Positions 1 through 9,324 of a stretch of DNA of 64,000 nt are shown here, one piece after another. The stretch covers positions 3,286,001-3,350,000 of the forward strand of contig NZ_CP141832.1 in NCBI RefSeq assembly GCF_043633585.1, written 5' to 3'. The translations under genes were made by a program, and so were the position numbers. Every line of letters starts with the position of its first letter. Position 1 is the stretch's first letter. Source of the stretch: Lacrimispora sinapis. GTDB taxonomy: Bacteria > Bacillota > Clostridia > Lachnospirales > Lachnospiraceae. The notes below the pieces were generated by a model. It searched no databases. It worked only from the letters and a program-made list of their open reading frames with translations, and was not told the origin of the DNA.

Positions 1-466
1 GACCGATTTCTTTGATTCCAGCCTGATTGACAAACGTCTGCCTGCTGTCTTTATTTACTTTGGAATCCAGACAGGATACCTTGATTCCTGCTGCCATCGC
101 ATCCTCTAAGGCCGCCTGCAGGGCATTTTCATCATTTCCGGCGATACAGATGGAATCCACACCCTGGGAAATCAATGACTGGATAACGGAAACCTGCGCA
201 TCAGCCGTAGCAGATTCCGGATGCTTTACGATACAGGTTCCTCCTTCTGCTTCAATGACCTTTTGAAAGCCCTGAGCAATCTTTTCATTGTAGGGATTTC
301 CTGCTGCTTTAGTAATGACCGCATACGTCTTTTTGGAGGAGCTTCCCCCTCCGTCCTGAGCCGCGGATATCTGAGTTCCCCCGGTCTCTGTTTTCCCCGA
401 ACAGCCGCTAAGTGCTCCAAGCACCATTGCCGCACACAGGACTCCCCAAACCAATTGTTTTCTCAT
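1..466 (-). CDS. Sugar ABC transporter substrate-binding lipoprotein (3' end outside window)
   Basis: Minus-strand reading frame that starts at ATG 466 after a GGGAGG ribosome site and runs off the left edge, so only about 155 residues are visible. The N-terminus is a lipoprotein signal: MRKQ, a hydrophobic stretch, then a lipobox ending ALSGC with the lipidated Cys near residue 22. The following segment has the pattern of periplasmic-binding-protein-like sugar receptors (ITKAAGNPYNEKIAQGF, later DSICIAGNDENAL), typical of the RhaS/RbsB/LsrB group. It is last in the operon after the ATPase and two permeases, so it is the extracytoplasmic receptor of that importer. The presence of two permeases favours a rhamnose-type or AI-2-type importer, but the ligand cannot be read from sequence. 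Confidence 0.9.
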   Translation of the reverse strand, partial: MRKQLVWGVLCAAMVLGALSGCSGKTETGGTQISAAQDGGGSSSKKTYAVITKAAGNPYNEKIAQGFQKVIEAEGGTCIVKHPESATADAQVSVIQSLISQGVDSICIAGNDENALQAALEDAMAAGIKVSCLDSKVNKDSRQTFVNQAGIKEIG

Positions 467-525
467 CTTACGATTACCTCCCTTTTTAATCATACTTTTA
501 TACGAAACACCCCCGGTGTCTTGTA

Positions 526-1521
526 TCACAGTTGTTTCCTTTTCATCGTTTTCCCTATTTCCGGTATCATGACCGCAAGGATCAGCAGCGTTCCAAGGAT
601 CACCAGAATGACCTGGGGATTCATATTGATCTGGCCCAATCCGATTCTTAAACAGATGATGATAAATGCGGATATGATGGCACCGGTCAGCTTTCCTTTT
701 CCACCTGCCGTCGAAATCCCCCCAAACACAGCCATGGCAATGGCATCCAGTTCAAAGCCGGTGCCCGTGGTGGTATTGGCACCATACAGCACGGATACAA
801 GAAACATGGCACTGACGCCCGCCATCATTCCGGCAGCGGAATAGACCAGCAGACGAATTTTCTGAACCTGGATTCCGGAAAAATAAGAAGCCTTCCGGTT
901 GCTTCCAATGGCATACAGCTTTCGCCCAAAGGTTGTTTTGCTTAAAATAAAGGTAAAAATGACTGCCGCAATCAGAACAACAAAGAAGATATAAGGAATT
1001 GGCCCGATTTTTCCTGCCATGGTGCGAAAGCCCTGATTGTTTTTCAAGGAGACAGAGCCTCCGCTGCCCAAAGCAATCTCCGCAATTCCGCGGAAAATAA
1101 TCATGGTTGCCAGCGTAACAATCATGGACGGCAGCTCTGTAAACAGGGTCACTGCGATTCCGTTAAAGAGTCCGCAGGCGGTTCCTGCTAAGATTCCGAT
1201 CAACAGCACCATAGGAAAGGGGACCCCCGCATTGCCTGCAAGACAGGCGGTGGTTGCGGACAGACAGACCGTCGCTCCAACCGATAAATCAATTTCACCC
1301 AAAATCAAAATATATGCCATGGGAAGCAGAAGGAAGACTTCCGTTAAATACTTTGGCATTTCCCGAAGGACATTCACCGGTTTGTAGCTTGGTGAAATAA
1401 CCATACAAAACAGATTTACCATGAGAAACAAAAGGACCAGTACACCTTCCCAGCTTAAAATCCTTTTTTTCCAGTTTTGATCTGACTGCGCAGATATGCT
1501 TCTGCCTGATTTTCCCGCCAT
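526..1521 (-). CDS. Sugar ABC transporter permease (RbsC/RhaQ family)
   Basis: A 331-residue multi-spanning membrane protein of the BPD_transp_2 family, the inner-membrane half of a CUT2-class sugar importer. Visible family signatures include GEIDLSVGATVCLSA after the second membrane segment and the cytoplasmic loop GRKLYAIGSNRKASYFSGI, followed by AIAMAVFGGISTAGGKG. Start ATG 1521 follows AAGGAGGGAG. It lies 2 bases after the preceding permease gene and about 60 bases before the lipoprotein. It is clearly diverged from its neighbour, so the pore is probably a heterodimer as in RhaP/RhaQ or LsrC/LsrD rather than the RbsC homodimer. Confidence 0.92.
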   Translation of the reverse strand: MAGKSGRSISAQSDQNWKKRILSWEGVLVLLFLMVNLFCMVISPSYKPVNVLREMPKYLTEVFLLLPMAYILILGEIDLSVGATVCLSATTACLAGNAGVPFPMVLLIGILAGTACGLFNGIAVTLFTELPSMIVTLATMIIFRGIAEIALGSGGSVSLKNNQGFRTMAGKIGPIPYIFFVVLIAAVIFTFILSKTTFGRKLYAIGSNRKASYFSGIQVQKIRLLVYSAAGMMAGVSAMFLVSVLYGANTTTGTGFELDAIAMAVFGGISTAGGKGKLTGAIISAFIIICLRIGLGQINMNPQVILVILGTLLILAVMIPEIGKTMKRKQL

Positions 1522-1523
1522 TG

Positions 1524-2522
1524 CTACATCTCCCTCCTTTTTAAATTTTTCTTCTGCATCATGCGCTGAGTCCCTACATTTAAAATAATTACGGCTAAAA
1601 TAATGCCGCCCTTTACCGTATTCTGCACGATGGAATCAATTCCCACCAGAGGGAGAGCCTTTGCAATGACCGCTAAGATCAGGGAGCCAAGCAATGCACC
1701 TGCTACGGTCCCCCGCCCGCCGGACATGCTTACCCCGCCAATGACGCAGGCGGCAATTACATCCATTTCTTTTCCATACAGCATATTTGGCTGGGCGGAG
1801 GAATAGACGGCTACCGCCAGCGCACCGCACAGTCCGGACAACATCCCCATAACGGTATAGACGATGAGTTTGATCTTTGCGGTATTGATCCCGGATATGG
1901 CTGCTGCCTCCGGATTGCTTCCCACTGCATAGATTTTCCTTCCCGTCCTCGACCATTTCATGACCGCAAAAAAGATGAGATAGCATAGAAGTACAATGAC
2001 GATCACGTTATTTAAACGTCCAAAACCCAGTTCCTTTTCCAAAGCAAAATTTTTAAACTCTCCCAGATTCTCCGCGCTGGCCCACTGGCTTTTGGCGATC
2101 AGATAAGCAAAGCCCCTGTAGATATACATAAATCCCATGGTCGCTATGATGGGAAGCACCTTTCCTTTTGATACCACAAGCCCGATTGCAGCACCGCATA
2201 CGGCACCGATTCCTATGGCAATGAGAAACAGCAGGAATGTATTGTGTATTACATGATACTTTAAAAGCATTCCCACAGCCATACCGGATACCGCCAGGGT
2301 GGAGGTAATGGAAATATCAATGCCTCCGATGAGAAGAACACACAGCATTCCCAATGCCATGATCATAATGACTGCGTTGTTTTTTAACATATCCTGAATG
2401 GATTTGGCCGTCAGAAACGAAGGGCTTAAAATCTGTATGAGGATGCATAACACGAGGAGGACAAGGAGCAGGCTGGCCTCTCTGGAGCCTGTGATCCTTT
2501 TGATCAAGCTATTTTTTTCCAT
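1524..2522 (-). CDS. Sugar ABC transporter permease (RhaP-like)
   Basis: A 332-residue integral membrane protein of the same family as the next gene, with the paired signatures GGIDISITSTLAVSGMAVG and GRKIYAVGSNPEAAAISGI, then VIAACVIGGVSMSGGRGT. The start ATG overlaps the ATPase stop in a TAATG arrangement, indicating translational coupling. Together with the second permease it should form the membrane channel. Paralogous tandem permeases of this kind occur in rhamnose and autoinducer-2 importers. Confident as to family, uncertain as to substrate. Confidence 0.92.
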   Translation of the reverse strand: MEKNSLIKRITGSREASLLLVLLVLCILIQILSPSFLTAKSIQDMLKNNAVIMIMALGMLCVLLIGGIDISITSTLAVSGMAVGMLLKYHVIHNTFLLFLIAIGIGAVCGAAIGLVVSKGKVLPIIATMGFMYIYRGFAYLIAKSQWASAENLGEFKNFALEKELGFGRLNNVIVIVLLCYLIFFAVMKWSRTGRKIYAVGSNPEAAAISGINTAKIKLIVYTVMGMLSGLCGALAVAVYSSAQPNMLYGKEMDVIAACVIGGVSMSGGRGTVAGALLGSLILAVIAKALPLVGIDSIVQNTVKGGIILAVIILNVGTQRMMQKKNLKRREM

Positions 2523-4036
2523 TAGTGCAGACTCCTTTCCGTATCCTTTTCGGATTTTTCCATGGCATACTGAAGAATGGATTCCTGAGTGGCTTCTTCA
2601 CGGGATAATTCTCCGGATAGTTTGCCGCTGCACATCACCAGGATCCGGTCACTCATCCCAAGAATTTCCGGCATTTCCGAAGAGATCAAAAGAATGCCGT
2701 AGCCCTTTTTCGCCAAATCCCCCATGATCTGATAGATCTCCGCTTTTGCCCCTACATCTACCCCCTTGGTGGGTTCATCCATAATGACCACCTTCATCTC
2801 CTGGCTCAGGGCTTTTGCCACAACTACCTTTTGCTGGTTTCCTCCGGAAAGAGAGCTTGCAGGATCAAAAATAGAAACTGCCTTGGTATCCACTTCTTCC
2901 AGAAGCTCTTTTGCGGTTTCCTCTTCCAGCTTTTCATTGATCACACCCCGTCTGGAATATTTTTTTAAATTGGGAAGGGTCACATTGCGTCCCAGTCCCC
3001 AGCTAAGAATCAGCCCCTCTTTTTGACGGTCTTCCGGGAGAAGTACAATCCCTTCCTTCATGGCATCCGCCGGTTTTTTAATGAAAATCCGTCTTCCTTC
3101 CAGATAAATATTTCCTGAGTCCGGTCTTGTGATTCCGCAGATACTCTCAGCCACCTCGGTCCGTCCTGCTCCCACCAATCCGGTAAGTCCCAGGATTTCT
3201 CCCTGATGCAGTTCAAAACTGATGTCCTTAAAATATCCGGTCCTTGACAGCTTTTCAATCCGCAGGACTTCCGGACCTCTCCGGAGCTCCGGCTTTGGAA
3301 AAAGATCTTTGATTTCACGGCCAACCATGGCCCGGATCAAATCAGAATTGGTGATCTCATCGGTCTTAAAAGTGCCGATGTACTTCGAGTCGCGAAATAC
3401 CGTCACCCGGTCAGCCAGCCGATACATATCCTCAAACCGGTGGGAAATGAAGATAACCGATACTCCGGAAGCCTTCAGCTTATCTACGATCCGGTATAAT
3501 TCCTCTGATTCATTTCTAGTCAGGGCTGCGGTCGGCTCATCTAGAATGATGATTCCCGCCTGTGTGGAGAGGGCCTTTGCGATTTCCACCATCTGCTGCT
3601 GAGCCACGCTTAGGCTTCCCATCTCATCGGAGCACTTAAAATCTGCATTCAGCTCCTTTAACAGCTGATCTGCTTCCCGATTCATCCGCTTCCACTGAAG
3701 GATTCCTCTTTTTATTATTTCATGACCCATAAAAATATTTTCCGTTACGGAAAGATCGGGATAAGAGGTGGGGTGCTGGTAAACTGCTGCAATCCCTGCT
3801 GCCTGGGCATCCTTAGGCCCCTTAAAATCCACTTCAGCACCGTCTAAAAAGATCTCTCCCTCTTCCGCTTTGTGGACTCCTGTGATCACTTTGATGAATG
3901 TGGATTTTCCTGCCCCGTTCTCGCCCATCAGTGCATGGACCTCTCCCTTTTTCAGATTAAAATGAACCTGATCCAAGGCTTTGACCCCAGGAAATTTTTT
4001 TGTAACCCCTTTCAATTCCAATACATAATCGGCCAC
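2522..4036 (-). CDS. Sugar ABC transporter ATP-binding protein, two ATPase domains (RbsA/RhaT-like)
   Basis: About 504 residues with two fused ABC domains. The first has Walker A GENGAGKST, signature LSVAQQQMVEIAKALS and Walker B IIILDEPTAALT. The second has a degenerate Walker A (GLVGAGRTE), signature LSGGNQQKVVVAKAL and Walker B VVIMDEPTKGVD. This asymmetric double cassette is the hallmark of CUT2 sugar importers. I choose GTG 4036 (MADYVLELKG) over the upstream TTG 4057 because the GGGAGG ribosome site lies 8 bases before the GTG and would be inside the longer reading. It is first gene of the minus-strand operon and divergent from a two-component system that probably controls it. Confidence 0.93.
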   Translation of the reverse strand: MADYVLELKGVTKKFPGVKALDQVHFNLKKGEVHALMGENGAGKSTFIKVITGVHKAEEGEIFLDGAEVDFKGPKDAQAAGIAAVYQHPTSYPDLSVTENIFMGHEIIKRGILQWKRMNREADQLLKELNADFKCSDEMGSLSVAQQQMVEIAKALSTQAGIIILDEPTAALTRNESEELYRIVDKLKASGVSVIFISHRFEDMYRLADRVTVFRDSKYIGTFKTDEITNSDLIRAMVGREIKDLFPKPELRRGPEVLRIEKLSRTGYFKDISFELHQGEILGLTGLVGAGRTEVAESICGITRPDSGNIYLEGRRIFIKKPADAMKEGIVLLPEDRQKEGLILSWGLGRNVTLPNLKKYSRRGVINEKLEEETAKELLEEVDTKAVSIFDPASSLSGGNQQKVVVAKALSQEMKVVIMDEPTKGVDVGAKAEIYQIMGDLAKKGYGILLISSEMPEILGMSDRILVMCSGKLSGELSREEATQESILQYAMEKSEKDTERSLH

Positions 4037-4168
4037 CGTTTTATCCTCCCTTCTCAACTGATCTCAGTTTATCATTGAACGAATGGAAGGCAAACAGTAT
4101 TATTTTTTGATATCGGGTAATTTCTTTTTGTGTTTTTGTTTATAATGGAGTTAATTTTTCGTTTTTGC

Positions 4169-4196
4169 TTGTCATATTTGTTTATTTTGTTAAAAT
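4169..4196 (+). promoter_or_regulatory. Candidate sigma-A promoter for the two-component operon
   Basis: TTGTCA at 4169-4174 and TAAAAT at 4191-4196 are separated by 16 bases, about 33 bases before the response regulator start. The 170-base gap between the divergent operons is AT-rich and should also hold the importer promoter and regulator sites, which I could not assign. Confidence 0.5.
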
Positions 4197-4229
4197 AGAA
4201 TTATATGAGTGCTGGTTGGGGGTACCGTT

Positions 4230-5786
4230 ATGAAATTACTGATTGTTGATGATGAAGAGCTTACACGCATCGGTCTGATCAACTCCATTGATTGGGAGTC
4301 TCTGGGGATTTTTAATCTGTTCCAGGCCGAGGATGGGATAAGCGGACTTCGTATTGCCAGAGAAGTGAGACCGGAAATTATTTTATGTGATGTGAGAATG
4401 CCCAGGCTGAACGGGATCGAGCTGGTGGAACGGCTGGAAAAGCTTCTCCCGAATTCCGCATTTATCTTCATGAGCGGCTATTCCGACAAAGAATATCTAA
4501 AGGCCGCCATCCGCTTAAAAGCCATAAACTATGTGGAAAAGCCGCTGGACCCGGCAGAAGTGGCCTCTGCCATAAAGGAGGCTTATCACTGCGTCAGACA
4601 ACATATGAGAACCGTGAAGAATGAGCTGTTTTATTCCAGAGAAGCGGACTCTTCCTTTGCCGCTGCCTTAACTCAGCCCTATAAAGACAGCAGAGAAATC
4701 ATCGCTGCCCTGACAAAGGAACTGAATCTGAAACTTACGCCTTCTTTAAGCGTCACCTCCTTTGTCGTGAAGGTGGAGCAAAGCCAGGCCGATTTAAACC
4801 ACGTGAATCAAATACTTGCCGATCTGGAAATATATCTTTCCTATTCCCGCAACAGGGTTTATTATATTTCAAAATACATCCAATACCACATTTTTCACAT
4901 CGTATCTCCTGCACCGCCCTCTTCTTCGTCCATGGACCGGATCGGCACTTTTTTAAAGAACCGTTTTCAGAAGACCTGCGCTTTTTATATCAGCAGAGGG
5001 GAGACCTGCACCGGAATCTCAAAAGCCTATGAGTCCTATGCCAGCGCAGTTTCCCTCATGCAAAGCAGTTTTTTCTTTGATTCAGGGACTTATTTTACCC
5101 CTGAAAAAAAGATGACCGGATACAAGGAAAAGACGGGAAACGGTTCCTATGACCGTTATGTTCCCCTTCTTTCAAATGCTGTCCTGTCAAAGGATTTAAA
5201 CGCCGTCAAAGATTTGCTTTTTCAGCTTCATCATGAATTTTACCAGCAGAAACATATCTTTCCCCATGAAGCAAGAGACCTGTATTATAAACTTTTCATG
5301 ACATTAGAGGACTGCCGCCAGCAGCTTCGGCTGGCTCCGGCTGCGGAACCGGAAAATGCCATGAAGCTTCTTGAAAACTGTTTTAGTTTCCATGAACTTC
5401 ATGAGAAGCTGACCCAAAAAACAGAGCTGCTTTTTGAAGCAGCCAGGTCCTATATGCCGGAGAATTCCACTATATTTTTAATAAAAGATTACATTCACAA
5501 GCATTATCATCATGATTCCCTATCGGTTCGGGATATCGGCAATCAGGTTTTCTTATCTGCCTCTTATGTCTGTACCTATTTTAAAAATGAAACCGGGCAG
5601 ACCATCAATCAGTATCTCACGGAATTCCGGCTGAAAAAAGCAAAGGAACTTTTGGCGGACCCTCGTTATCAGATCGCCGATATTTCTTTCAAAGTAGGCT
5701 ACAGCAACGGAAATTACTTTAGCAAAAGTTTCAAAAAGCTGACTGGTTTATCACCGTCTGATTACAGGGAGAAGATGCTGAAATGA
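4230..5786 (+). CDS. YesN-type response regulator with AraC DNA-binding domain
   Basis: 518-residue regulator. Residues 1-120 form a receiver domain (MKLLIVDDEELTRIG, phospho-acceptor Asp in LCDVRMPRLNG near residue 54, YVEKPLDP carrying the conserved Lys). A long middle region follows, and the last 100 residues are a double helix-turn-helix AraC domain (LSASYVCTYFKNETGQTINQYL and IADISFKVGYSNGNYFSKSFKKLTGLSPSDYR). I chose ATG 4230 because it begins directly at the receiver domain with a G-rich ribosome site upstream. Its stop overlaps the kinase start by 4 bases. Known family role: it is phosphorylated by its YesM partner and activates a neighbouring sugar transporter operon, here most likely the divergent ABC importer. 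Confidence 0.93.
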   Translation: MKLLIVDDEELTRIGLINSIDWESLGIFNLFQAEDGISGLRIAREVRPEIILCDVRMPRLNGIELVERLEKLLPNSAFIFMSGYSDKEYLKAAIRLKAINYVEKPLDPAEVASAIKEAYHCVRQHMRTVKNELFYSREADSSFAAALTQPYKDSREIIAALTKELNLKLTPSLSVTSFVVKVEQSQADLNHVNQILADLEIYLSYSRNRVYYISKYIQYHIFHIVSPAPPSSSSMDRIGTFLKNRFQKTCAFYISRGETCTGISKAYESYASAVSLMQSSFFFDSGTYFTPEKKMTGYKEKTGNGSYDRYVPLLSNAVLSKDLNAVKDLLFQLHHEFYQQKHIFPHEARDLYYKLFMTLEDCRQQLRLAPAAEPENAMKLLENCFSFHELHEKLTQKTELLFEAARSYMPENSTIFLIKDYIHKHYHHDSLSVRDIGNQVFLSASYVCTYFKNETGQTINQYLTEFRLKKAKELLADPRYQIADISFKVGYSNGNYFSKSFKKLTGLSPSDYREKMLK

Positions 5787-7606
5787 AACATCTGATACAA
5801 AGAGCAAAGACCTGTTACAACAATATGATGCTGCAGACAAAATTTACCATTACCCATCTGCTCATCACCACCATTCCCATGCTGGTCATGTTTCTGTTTT
5901 TCTACGGAAAACTCTACGATATGGTTTTAGCTTATACCGTCCGCTCAGAACAGACCGCCTCTGCCATGACCATCCCTCAGATCAATGGGCTTATTGATAC
6001 CATTCTTACCGCACAAAATGGCCTGGAAGCGCATCCCTACTACCGGAAGCTGTTCCACTCCAGGGCTTCTCAGACAGATGCCCCGCTCACGGATTCTGCT
6101 GATGCCGTGGACTTTTGCCAACTGGCGGAGAAAACCATTGACGGAAAAACCATAACCGACATTCGCATCTATATGGATCTGCCAGCTTCCCAGCCCATCT
6201 TTTATAAGAAACACACAAGCAGGATCTTCCGGCCAGTAAGGGAAGCCAGAGGCGCTTACTGGCATGGTATCTTCCAGGGAAACCGTTCTTACCGCTCTCT
6301 TTTCTGTCCTGAGTTTTATTTAAGTCCCATAGAGGTAAAGGAATCCGGGGATATGGCATTTATCACGAAAGCTTCCATTCCCTATAAGGATGAGTTACGC
6401 ACCTGTTATATTGCCATTTACTATTCCAAGGCACCCTTTACTGCTCTTTTGAAAAACAACTTATCCAAAGATACCAGTGTGGCCTATATCATCAATGACC
6501 GGGACAGTACGGTGGCCACCTCCAATCATGGGCTTTCCGGAATTTATCATTTCAGCTATGACAAGGTACGGGATTATTTTATGTCTTCGGATAACTTTAT
6601 CCTGAAAAATATCCTGGGAGAAGATGTGTATGCAGGCTTCTATTACATTCAGAAAACCAACTGGTTTATGGTTGCCGTCATTCCCACCAAATCCATCATC
6701 CAGAAAAGTGTTCTTATTGTGATAGGCTTTTTTCTTATCTATCTTTTTTGCATCATATCTGCATTTTTAATTGCAATCAAACTGTCTCATTCCATCACCA
6801 ACCGCATTTCCTCCGTCATCCGGCAGATGTCCAAAGTCCGGTCCGGTCCTCCCACCCCTCTGCCGGATTCCGTGTACCACGATGAGATCGGCGGGTTGAT
6901 TGATACCTACAATTATATGACCAGAACCATGAATCAATTGATTGCGGAACAGATCAAAGCCGCAGAAGATTTAAGGCATGCCGAGTTTCACACGCTCCAG
7001 GCGCAGATCAATCCCCATTTTCTTTATAACACCATGGACATGATCAACTGGCTGGCAAAGCAGGGCAGAACTGATGAGGTATCGGAAGCAATTGTAGATT
7101 TATCCCGTTTTTACAAGCTGACGCTGAGCAGAAAAGAGACCTTGAGTACCATTGCAGATGAACTGGAGCATGCAAATATCTATGTGCGTCTTCAGAATAT
7201 GCGGTATCATCAGGTCATTGACCTGGTCAACGATATGCCGGATTATATGATGGACTGCACCATTCCCAAGCTGACCTTTCAGCCCGTGGTGGAAAATGCA
7301 ATTCTCCACGGACTTCTGGAAAAGGTTCCAAAAGGCGGAACCATTGTTATCACCGGCTGGCTGGAAGAACATGGAGCTGTCATCCTGATTTCCGATGATG
7401 GAGTGGGCATCCCTGAGGATAAACTTTCCGGTCTTTTATCCGGAAAGGGAACCAGCAGAACAGGAACAAACATCGCAGTTTTTAACACCCACCGCCGCCT
7501 TCAGATTCTTTACGGCCCGGAATACGGCCTGACCTATAAAAGCATTCCGGGAAAAGGGACGGAAGTGGAGATACGGGTCATGTATGCTGCCGCACCACTT
7601 CTCTAA
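5783..7606 (+). CDS. YesM-type sensor histidine kinase
   Basis: 607-residue membrane kinase, translationally coupled to the response regulator (ATGA overlap). One membrane segment lies near residues 20-45 and another near 305-335 (IIQKSVLIVIGFFLIYLFCIISAFLIAI), enclosing a large extracytoplasmic sensor domain. A HAMP region follows, then the His_kinase box with phospho-acceptor His in AQINPHFLYNTMDMINWLA, and an HATPase domain with N box VVENAILHGLL and G boxes DDGVGIP and GTNIAVFNTHRRL. This is the class that senses sugars, often through the ABC receptor. Partner and target are inferred from position. Confidence 0.93.
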   Translation: MKHLIQRAKTCYNNMMLQTKFTITHLLITTIPMLVMFLFFYGKLYDMVLAYTVRSEQTASAMTIPQINGLIDTILTAQNGLEAHPYYRKLFHSRASQTDAPLTDSADAVDFCQLAEKTIDGKTITDIRIYMDLPASQPIFYKKHTSRIFRPVREARGAYWHGIFQGNRSYRSLFCPEFYLSPIEVKESGDMAFITKASIPYKDELRTCYIAIYYSKAPFTALLKNNLSKDTSVAYIINDRDSTVATSNHGLSGIYHFSYDKVRDYFMSSDNFILKNILGEDVYAGFYYIQKTNWFMVAVIPTKSIIQKSVLIVIGFFLIYLFCIISAFLIAIKLSHSITNRISSVIRQMSKVRSGPPTPLPDSVYHDEIGGLIDTYNYMTRTMNQLIAEQIKAAEDLRHAEFHTLQAQINPHFLYNTMDMINWLAKQGRTDEVSEAIVDLSRFYKLTLSRKETLSTIADELEHANIYVRLQNMRYHQVIDLVNDMPDYMMDCTIPKLTFQPVVENAILHGLLEKVPKGGTIVITGWLEEHGAVILISDDGVGIPEDKLSGLLSGKGTSRTGTNIAVFNTHRRLQILYGPEYGLTYKSIPGKGTEVEIRVMYAAAPLL

Positions 7607-7656
7607 ACATGGTACCGGAGGCTTCAGAATTCCCTTTATGAATGACGTAGGAAAGC

Positions 7657-7714
7657 AAAAAAGGCTCCCCCCGGAACAGAGCAATAAAATCTGTTCCGGA
7701 ATGGGAGACCTTTT
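7657..7714. terminator. Bidirectional intrinsic terminator
   Basis: Long stem with arms AAAAAGGCTCCC...CGGAACAG and CTGTTCCG...GGGAGACCTTTT, with A and T runs on the outer sides. It sits between the convergent histidine kinase and flavin reductase genes and can serve both. Confidence 0.8.
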
Positions 7715-7742
7715 CCATTCATTTTATGTTCAAATCAAATAT

Positions 7743-8279
7743 TTACTCAATCAAATAGGCTTTGACGATTTCTCCGTAATATGCAGTATGATAATCTCTG
7801 TTGGCACCGTGGAAAGAGCCATCCACGTCCTGAGGGTAACATTCTTTTTTGTATTTTTCCAAAATCGCATGTTCATCCTGCTTCTGCTTGTAGACCACCC
7901 TGCATTCCAGAGTCAGCGGCAGTTCCTTGATTGCCGGAACGGAAACCTCATCGGAATCCACCAGTGTTAAGTTCAGCTTTTGGATTTTATCCACTGAATG
8001 GCCCGTCTCTGTTCCGCATATCCCCAAAATCTTTTTATCGAAATCACCATACGGTATATTGATAGTAAATTCAGAGTTTTTATCCAGCTGCTGCTTTGTA
8101 AAACGGTGCTCTCTTACAAAAACAGTAAATATGGGTTTTCCCCACTCAATTCCCAGTGTCCCCCAGGAAATGGTCATGGAATTCACTTTTCCGTCTGCCT
8201 TTGTGGTCAGTAACACTCCTTTGTTTACCGCTTTTAGGATCTCACTGGCATGATCGAATACTTCTATCTCCTTTTTCAT
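7743..8279 (-). CDS. Flavin reductase-like domain protein
   Basis: 178-residue single-domain protein of the flavin reductase-like (FMN-binding split barrel) family. Visible signatures are VLLTTKADGKVNSMTISWGTLGIEWGKPIFTVFVREHRFTKQQLDKNSEFTINIP near the N-terminus and a C-terminal HTAYYGEIVKAYLI strand. Members bind FMN and either supply reduced flavin or act as small NAD(P)H oxidoreductases. ATG 8279 follows AAAAAGGAGG. It lies next to a flavodoxin-like oxidoreductase on the same strand. Both genes have the same GCACTTTTTTGT motif upstream, suggesting shared control, perhaps by an HxlR/DUF24-type redox regulator. Substrate unknown. Confidence 0.85.
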   Translation of the reverse strand: MKKEIEVFDHASEILKAVNKGVLLTTKADGKVNSMTISWGTLGIEWGKPIFTVFVREHRFTKQQLDKNSEFTINIPYGDFDKKILGICGTETGHSVDKIQKLNLTLVDSDEVSVPAIKELPLTLECRVVYKQKQDEHAILEKYKKECYPQDVDGSFHGANRDYHTAYYGEIVKAYLIE

Positions 8280-8340
8280 TGCAGCCTCCTTTTTGATATA
8301 TGGTTGCTATAATCATAAACAGACGGGGTAATATTCGCAA

Positions 8341-8363
8341 GTATGCACTTTTTTGTAAGATAC
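8341..8363. promoter_or_regulatory. Operator-like motif upstream of flavin reductase
   Basis: Contains GCACTTTTTTGTAAGATAC preceded by GTAT. It differs at only 3 of 23 positions from the motif at 49277-49299, between the Old Yellow Enzyme fusion and an HxlR regulator. It lies about 60 bases upstream of the flavin reductase start, overlapping the expected promoter. Confidence 0.5.
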
Positions 8364-8389
8364 TATCCAAAAGGTGAGTTTGGGACTCC

Positions 8390-9037
8390 TTATCCTCTTG
8401 CAGCCAGCCGGGCGCCCATTTCAAATGCATTCCGGCAGTCCACCGGGAACTGTTCCTCCCTCACCTTGGCTTTGTGGGGCTCATTGAATTTGGAAGCCTC
8501 ATACTTGGAATAATCTTTAAATTGATACGTGTCATTGCTGGTCAATATCTCTGATACACCATGAAACAGCTGTAACAGCATCTGATTCTGCACAAAGACT
8601 TCCCTATAATGAAGCTGCTCCATATACTCTTTCGGGACATTCATGGTGTATATAAAGCCGGAGGCGATTTTCCCTTGAAATACTGACCGTTCCCCTTCAT
8701 TATAAGAAATGTTTGGAAATATCAGACGTTCCAGAAATGCACGCATCTCTCCTGTAACATTCCCGATATAAACGGGGGAACCAAGAATGATCACATCGCA
8801 GGTCAGGGCATACTGAAGGATTTCCTTCAACTCATCGTTTACCGCACAGACCCCATTGCATTGACTGCCCTTCCGCTTGCAGGCAAAGCAGCTGACACAG
8901 CCTTTGAAATTCACATCATACAGATTCACAAGCCGGGTACCTGCCCCCTGTCCCTCCGCTCCTTGAAGTGCATGTTTTAAAAGCACCGCTGTATTTCCAT
9001 TTTTCCGTGGACTTCCGTTTACCGCTAATACGTTCAT
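8390..9037 (-). CDS. NADPH-dependent FMN reductase / flavodoxin-like oxidoreductase
   Basis: 215-residue flavodoxin-fold protein. The N-terminal FMN phosphate loop is MNVLAVNGSPRKNGNTAVLL, followed by a four-Cys segment (CVSCFACKRKGSQCNGVC) and VIILGSPVYIGNVTGEMRAFLERL, the second FMN contact of this family. The four-Cys insertion is common in clostridial 'flavodoxin family' oxidoreductases; its role is not certain. I choose ATG 9037 since CCTCC on the plus strand gives an AGGAGG-like site 7 bases upstream and the longer frame adds 25 residues that do not fit the fold. Likely a quinone, azo or nitro reductase. Shares an upstream motif with the downstream flavin reductase. Confidence 0.88.
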   Translation of the reverse strand: MNVLAVNGSPRKNGNTAVLLKHALQGAEGQGAGTRLVNLYDVNFKGCVSCFACKRKGSQCNGVCAVNDELKEILQYALTCDVIILGSPVYIGNVTGEMRAFLERLIFPNISYNEGERSVFQGKIASGFIYTMNVPKEYMEQLHYREVFVQNQMLLQLFHGVSEILTSNDTYQFKDYSKYEASKFNEPHKAKVREEQFPVDCRNAFEMGARLAARG

Positions 9038-9140
9038 TTTGACCCTCCTGGATTGTTCGTTATAAAATTTGCGTGAAATGATAGAATATTCTTTCTCTCC
9101 TTTTTGAACCAATTATAGCAATAAGCAGTTGCAATGTACA

Positions 9141-9163
9141 TAACGCACTTTTTTGTTAGTCCC
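9141..9163. promoter_or_regulatory. Second copy of the GCACTTTTTTGT motif
   Basis: ACGCACTTTTTTGTTAG lies about 105 bases upstream of the FMN reductase start. It shares the core of the motifs at 8341 and 49277 but its flanks are less conserved. Confidence 0.4.
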
Positions 9164-9235
9164 CTCTCCCTATAATTATCCCAAAATTCGACAAAAATCT
9201 ACAAATAGATCGTGTAATCAAATGCCAAATACGAA

Positions 9236-9264
9236 TTGACTGTAAATACATTATGAGGTATAAT
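9236..9264 (+). promoter_or_regulatory. Sigma-A promoter of the alcohol dehydrogenase
   Basis: TTGACT at 9236-9241, 17-base spacer, TATAAT at 9259-9264, about 60 bases before the start codon. Near-consensus, so expression is probably strong. Confidence 0.75.
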
Positions 9265-9324
9265 AAATTTAGCTTTATTTGTTAATAAAATAACAAGCAA
9301 ACATTTGAAAAGGAGATGTTCTTA